Under the pieces are notes generated by a model. The model ran no database searches. It was given only the letters and a program-made list of their open reading frames with translations, and was not told the origin of the DNA. Shown piece by piece: positions 60,523-64,000 of a stretch of DNA of 64,000 bases. Source of the stretch: Chelatococcus sambhunathii. GTDB lineage: Bacteria > Pseudomonadota > Alphaproteobacteria > Rhizobiales > Methylopilaceae. Position 1 is the first letter of the stretch, and each line of letters starts with the position of its first letter. Made by a program: the position numbers and the translations under genes. The stretch lies in contig JADBEO010000016.1 of the NCBI GenBank assembly GCA_031316315.1, positions 1 to 64,000 on the forward strand, written 5' to 3'.

Positions 60523-60711
60523 CAATTGAAATCATTCGCCAAGTCGTAAGAAGTCCTCCGCGTCGACGGTGTCAATGGCGTTTTGGCCCCGGGTCGTAGG
60601 GACACGCGATCAATCGTCGAGGCTCGCGTCTCCGTCCCGATCGATGGGCCTCGAGACGCCGCGAACGAGGCGGAGCTCGCGCTGCGCCGAAGCGTCGCCA
60701 GCCTGCTCTCG

Positions 60712-62862
60712 TCAGGCCCTCGTCGCGCGCCCGCCCTGCGGCAGCGTCATCAGGATCTGCCTGTCCGCGACGCTCGCCACGCGGCTGTTGTGGGTGACGA
60801 TGACGCGCGTCATCCGAAGCTGCTTCAGAACCGACAGAACGACGTCGATGGCGCGCTCGTCGAGGTGGTTGGTCGGCTCGTCCAGCAGGAACAGCTTCGG
60901 CCGCCGATAGAGCGCGCGGGCGATGAAGATGCGCTGCTTCTGCCCCCCGGAGAGCGTCGAGCCCATGTCGCCGACAAGCGTCTCGTAGCCCATCGCCATG
61001 CGCGTCACGTCGTGGTCGATGCCGGCGGCGGCCGCGCACTGGCGAACGTAGGCGAGGTCCAGCGCCGGATCGAAGCAGGCGATGTTCTCAGCGATCGAGC
61101 CGGCGAACAGGCGGTCGTCCTGCAGCACGCAGCCGATCCGCTCGCGATAGCTCGCCATCGAGCGCGCGTTGAGCGGCGCGCCGTCAATCTCGATTGAGCC
61201 CGAGGTCGGCGGCAGCAGGCCGGACAGCATCTTCAGCAGGGTGGATTTCCCGCAGCCCGACGGGCCGAGCAGCGCGACGCATTCGCCGGGGCGGATGTCG
61301 AGGTTGAAGTCGCGCACGATCGACTGTTCCCCGTCGCCATAGGAGAAGCCGACGTCCTTCATGGCGATCGCAGTCGCCCCGGCGTCAGTCGCAGGACAGA
61401 GCGGTTCGGCGGCGAGCTCGCGGGTCGTCAGCGCGATGTCGGCGAGCCGCTCGGCCTGCAGGTTCAGCATGCGCATCTTGAAGCCGGCGGAGACGAGGCT
61501 TTCGATGCGGGTCGAGAATTGATCCTTGTAGGCGAGGAAGGCGATCAGCATGCCGAGCGTAATCGACCGGTCGATCACCGAGATCGCGCCGAGATAGAGG
61601 ATCAGCACCCGGTCCAGCCCGAACAGCAGCTTCGTAGCCGACTGGAACAGCACGTCGAGCTTCTGGGTGTGGAGCTTGGCGTTGAAGCGGTCGACCAGCA
61701 GGTTCAGCCAGGTCGAGGTGCGCCGCTCCTCGAGGCCGAACAGCTTCACCGTGGTCGCGCCGCGCAGCGTCTCGAGGAAATGCGTGTTCTCGCGCGCCGA
61801 CTGGACGATCGTCTCCTCCGACGCCTGCCGGTAGGGCCCGTAGGCGCCGAGCCGGATAGCGACGTAGATCGCCGTGGTGACGAGCGCGACGAGCGCGAGC
61901 CAGCCGCCGAACAGAATCATCATCACGACGAGCCCGACCGCCATCACCCCGTCGACCATCGACAGCACGGAAGTCGTCGACAGCGTGTCCTGCACGGTCT
62001 CCAGCGACCGGAATCTCGAGGTGACGTCGCCGACATGGCGCTTTTCGAAATAGTCGAGCGGCAGCCGGATCATGTGGGAGAATAGGCTGCTCGCCCACTG
62101 CACGTTGAGCGCGGCCGACAGCGCCATGATCCCCCATGATCGGGCGGCCCACATCGCGGTCTGGAGCACGACGAGCAGGCCGAGCCCGAGTGCGACCAGC
62201 GTGACGAGGTCGTGGTCGCCGGCGACGATCGCCTGGTCGATGATGATCTGCGTGCCGAACGGCACCGCCAGCGTGAAGACCTCGAAGGCGAGCGACAGTG
62301 CGAGCAGCTGGACGATCGCGCGCGGGAGGCCCGCGACGTTGCGGAACAGGTCGAGGATGCGGATCGTCTGGCGCTCGTCGGCCGGCGCGAAGTCGCGCGT
62401 CGGGGTCAGCTCCAGCGCGACGCCGGTGAAGGTTTTGGACACTTCCTCCAGCGAGAGCGTCCGCCTGCCGATCGCGGGGTCGAGGATCGTCGCCGTGCGC
62501 GCCCCGACGCTCTCCAGCACGACGAAATGGTTGAAGCCCCAGTGCAGCACGCAAGGGGTCGCGAGCTCCGGCAGGGACGGCATCTCGACCCGGAGCGCAC
62601 GCGCGGACAACTGCATCCGGCCGGCGATGCCGATCATCTGCTTGAGCGTCAGCCCGCCGAGCGAGGTCGAAAAGCGCCGTCGCAGCGTCGCGAGGTCGAC
62701 CAGCCGGCCATGCGCGCCGGAGATCATGGCGAGGCAGGCGAGCCCGCATTCGGCGGCCTCGGTCTGCAGGATCGCCGGCGTCCTCGCACGCGAAAAACCG
62801 AAGGAGAGTCGCTGGACGAGCGGGCGCGCGGCTTCCGCCGCCGCGAAGACGGTCGCGTTCAT
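60712..62862 (-). CDS. Type I secretion ABC exporter with N-terminal C39 peptidase domain
   Basis: A 716-residue exporter. Residues 30-150 form a C39 peptidase with the full catalytic set: Cys39 (EAAECGLACLAM), His112 (HWGFNHFVVLE) and Asp128 (ILDPA). A six-helix membrane domain follows (about 160-440), then an ATPase with GPSGCGKST, LSGGQKQR and LFLLDEP. It would cut a double-Gly leader and export the peptide. The stop of the HlyD-type gene overlaps its ATG by one base. No precursor peptide gene was recognised in the window. Confidence 0.92.
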   Translation of the reverse strand: MNATVFAAAEAARPLVQRLSFGFSRARTPAILQTEAAECGLACLAMISGAHGRLVDLATLRRRFSTSLGGLTLKQMIGIAGRMQLSARALRVEMPSLPELATPCVLHWGFNHFVVLESVGARTATILDPAIGRRTLSLEEVSKTFTGVALELTPTRDFAPADERQTIRILDLFRNVAGLPRAIVQLLALSLAFEVFTLAVPFGTQIIIDQAIVAGDHDLVTLVALGLGLLVVLQTAMWAARSWGIMALSAALNVQWASSLFSHMIRLPLDYFEKRHVGDVTSRFRSLETVQDTLSTTSVLSMVDGVMAVGLVVMMILFGGWLALVALVTTAIYVAIRLGAYGPYRQASEETIVQSARENTHFLETLRGATTVKLFGLEERRTSTWLNLLVDRFNAKLHTQKLDVLFQSATKLLFGLDRVLILYLGAISVIDRSITLGMLIAFLAYKDQFSTRIESLVSAGFKMRMLNLQAERLADIALTTRELAAEPLCPATDAGATAIAMKDVGFSYGDGEQSIVRDFNLDIRPGECVALLGPSGCGKSTLLKMLSGLLPPTSGSIEIDGAPLNARSMASYRERIGCVLQDDRLFAGSIAENIACFDPALDLAYVRQCAAAAGIDHDVTRMAMGYETLVGDMGSTLSGGQKQRIFIARALYRRPKLFLLDEPTNHLDERAIDVVLSVLKQLRMTRVIVTHNSRVASVADRQILMTLPQGGRATRA

Positions 62863-64000
62863 CAGCCGCCCTCCCTCGCCTGGCCGGCGCCGCCCTCGTC
62901 CTTGGGCCCTCCGTGAAGCGGCTTGAGGCTGTAGAGCGGATTGAGGATCCACTGCCAGATCGGCCGCGAGTCGAGGAAGATGTCGGCCTCGACCTGCATG
63001 CCCGGCTGCAGCTGCTGGCGCTTGCCGTACGCCGTGATCTCGGCCGCCTGCGGCTTCACGGTGAGGCGGTAGAGGGCGCCGCGACCCTGCAGCTCCGCCG
63101 GCATCGGCACGCCGTTGTCGACCTCCTCTTGGCGTAGCGCCGCCCGCGAAATGGCGGTCACGACGCCGGGATGCTGCCCGAACTTCTGGTAGGGGAAGGC
63201 CGCGTAGCGCAGCATCACCTGCGCGCCCTCGCGCGCGAAGCCGATCGCGCTCGACTCCGCGTAGAGATTGGCCTGGAGCGTGCCGCTGTCCGGCACGATG
63301 GTCAGCAGCGGCGCTCCGTTCGGCACCGACTGGCCGGCATGGGCGACGACCGCGGTGACGCGGCCGGTCTCCGGCGCGACGATCTCGATCCGCCGCTGCG
63401 CCTCGGTCTCGGCGATGGTGCGGTCGGCTTCGGCGATCTGCCGGCGGATCTCCGACAGCTTCGACCCGCTCTCGCGGTCGATCTGGGTGATCTCGGCCTT
63501 GGAGGCGTTCTCGTCGCTTTCGAGCCGCACCCGGTCGCGCCGCAGCTGCTCGAGCTGGGTCTTCTCGGTCATCATCCGGGCGCGGCGGTCGGCGACGTCG
63601 CGCTGGATGGTGATGCCGCGCTTCAGATAATCCTTGTAGCTGTCGAGCTCCTCCTCCAGCACCCGGACATAGTCCTCTCCGGTCGCGATCTGGCGGTCGA
63701 CCTGGGCGATCTCGCGCGCGAGATCGGCCAGCTTCACCTTCAGCGCCTCCTGGCGCTCCTTGTCCGCCACGGTGCGGCGCAGCAGCTCGTTCTGCAGTTC
63801 CTCCCGCTGCGACTTGAGAGCCGAAAGCACCGTCTCGCTGGCGCCGCCGAGCTCGGTCTGGCGGTCGAGGTCGAGCAGGTAGAGCGGCTGGCCCTTCGCG
63901 ACGCGGTCGCCGTCGGCGACCTTGAGCGAGAGGATGCGCGCCTGCTGGGGGGCGGCGAGCTTGATCAGGCCGCCGCTCGGCGCGAGCACCCCCTGCACGC
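62862..64000 (-). CDS. HlyD family secretion adaptor (partial, N-terminus outside window)
   Basis: The last 379 residues of a membrane fusion protein. The first lipoyl half (LIKLAAPQQARILSLKVADG) is followed by a long coiled coil (about 75-215 of the visible part). The second lipoyl half is IEIVAPETGRVTAVVAHAGQ, and the C-terminal barrel ends at IWQWILNPLYSLKPL. It links the C39 exporter to an outer-membrane channel. The N-terminal membrane anchor is beyond the right edge. Confidence 0.92.
   Translation of the reverse strand, partial: VQGVLAPSGGLIKLAAPQQARILSLKVADGDRVAKGQPLYLLDLDRQTELGGASETVLSALKSQREELQNELLRRTVADKERQEALKVKLADLAREIAQVDRQIATGEDYVRVLEEELDSYKDYLKRGITIQRDVADRRARMMTEKTQLEQLRRDRVRLESDENASKAEITQIDRESGSKLSEIRRQIAEADRTIAETEAQRRIEIVAPETGRVTAVVAHAGQSVPNGAPLLTIVPDSGTLQANLYAESSAIGFAREGAQVMLRYAAFPYQKFGQHPGVVTAISRAALRQEEVDNGVPMPAELQGRGALYRLTVKPQAAEITAYGKRQQLQPGMQVEADIFLDSRPIWQWILNPLYSLKPLHGGPKDEGGAGQAREGG

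Overview
The window is chromosomal DNA of high G+C content from an alphaproteobacterium, most likely of the order Hyphomicrobiales (Rhizobiales). The evidence is a housekeeping block of prenyl synthase, DUF2007, TrmN6-like methylase, S49 peptidase, glyQ and glyS, a candidate Irr-type iron box, CbtAB cobalt uptake genes and GlxA-type regulators. I do not name a genus. About 70 genes are supported, many in tight operons with 1-4 base start/stop overlaps. No phage, insertion sequence, CRISPR array or rRNA was seen.

The left third (1-32 kb) is accessory and catabolic. At 1-6.7 kb lies a flavin-dependent monooxygenase system: a class C monooxygenase, two paralogous flavin reductases, a CaiB/BaiF CoA-transferase, an enoyl-CoA hydratase and an MHS transporter, with a LysR regulator. 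A near-identical 28-bp element lies upstream of the two enzyme operons and of the regulator. At 6.9-10.9 kb are a glutathione transferase, a PNPOx/FNR/ferredoxin fusion and a second LysR. At 11-15.6 kb are an alpha/beta hydrolase, a decayed ydeP/fdhF-like pseudogene, a DUF892 ferritin-like protein and an MHYT-GGDEF-EAL protein. At 15.9-22.2 kb a GntR regulator faces a four-gene dipeptide-type ABC operon whose two ATPases are fused. At 22.3-27.1 kb a molybdopterin oxidoreductase, a 7Fe ferredoxin and an FprA-like reductase are divergent from a TetR gene. At 27.4-32.3 kb are an MHS transporter, a MOSC protein, a phthalate-dioxygenase-reductase-like protein and a RidA protein, with an XRE-cupin regulator and a DJ-1 family protein.

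The middle (32.9-38.1 kb) is a cobalt-type nitrile hydratase operon: CobW GTPase, DUF1097, beta and alpha subunits, activator, CbtB and CbtA, followed by a GlxA-type regulator. It combines the metalloenzyme, a probable metallochaperone and its own cobalt uptake. A tRNA-Gly(GCC) gene and core genes follow (38.8-50.3 kb). Two features stand out there: a VapC-type toxin-antitoxin pair wedged between glyQ and glyS, and an internal low-GC patch in glyS.

The right part (50.3-64 kb) holds two pairs of inverted REP-like repeats, an ECF sigma factor operon (sigma factor, membrane-tethered von Willebrand A protein, caspase-like peptidase with a discoidin-like tail, VanX-type dipeptidase), an Fbp-type ferric iron ABC transporter under a candidate Irr box, and a type I secretion pair (C39-peptidase exporter and HlyD-type adaptor) cut by the right edge.
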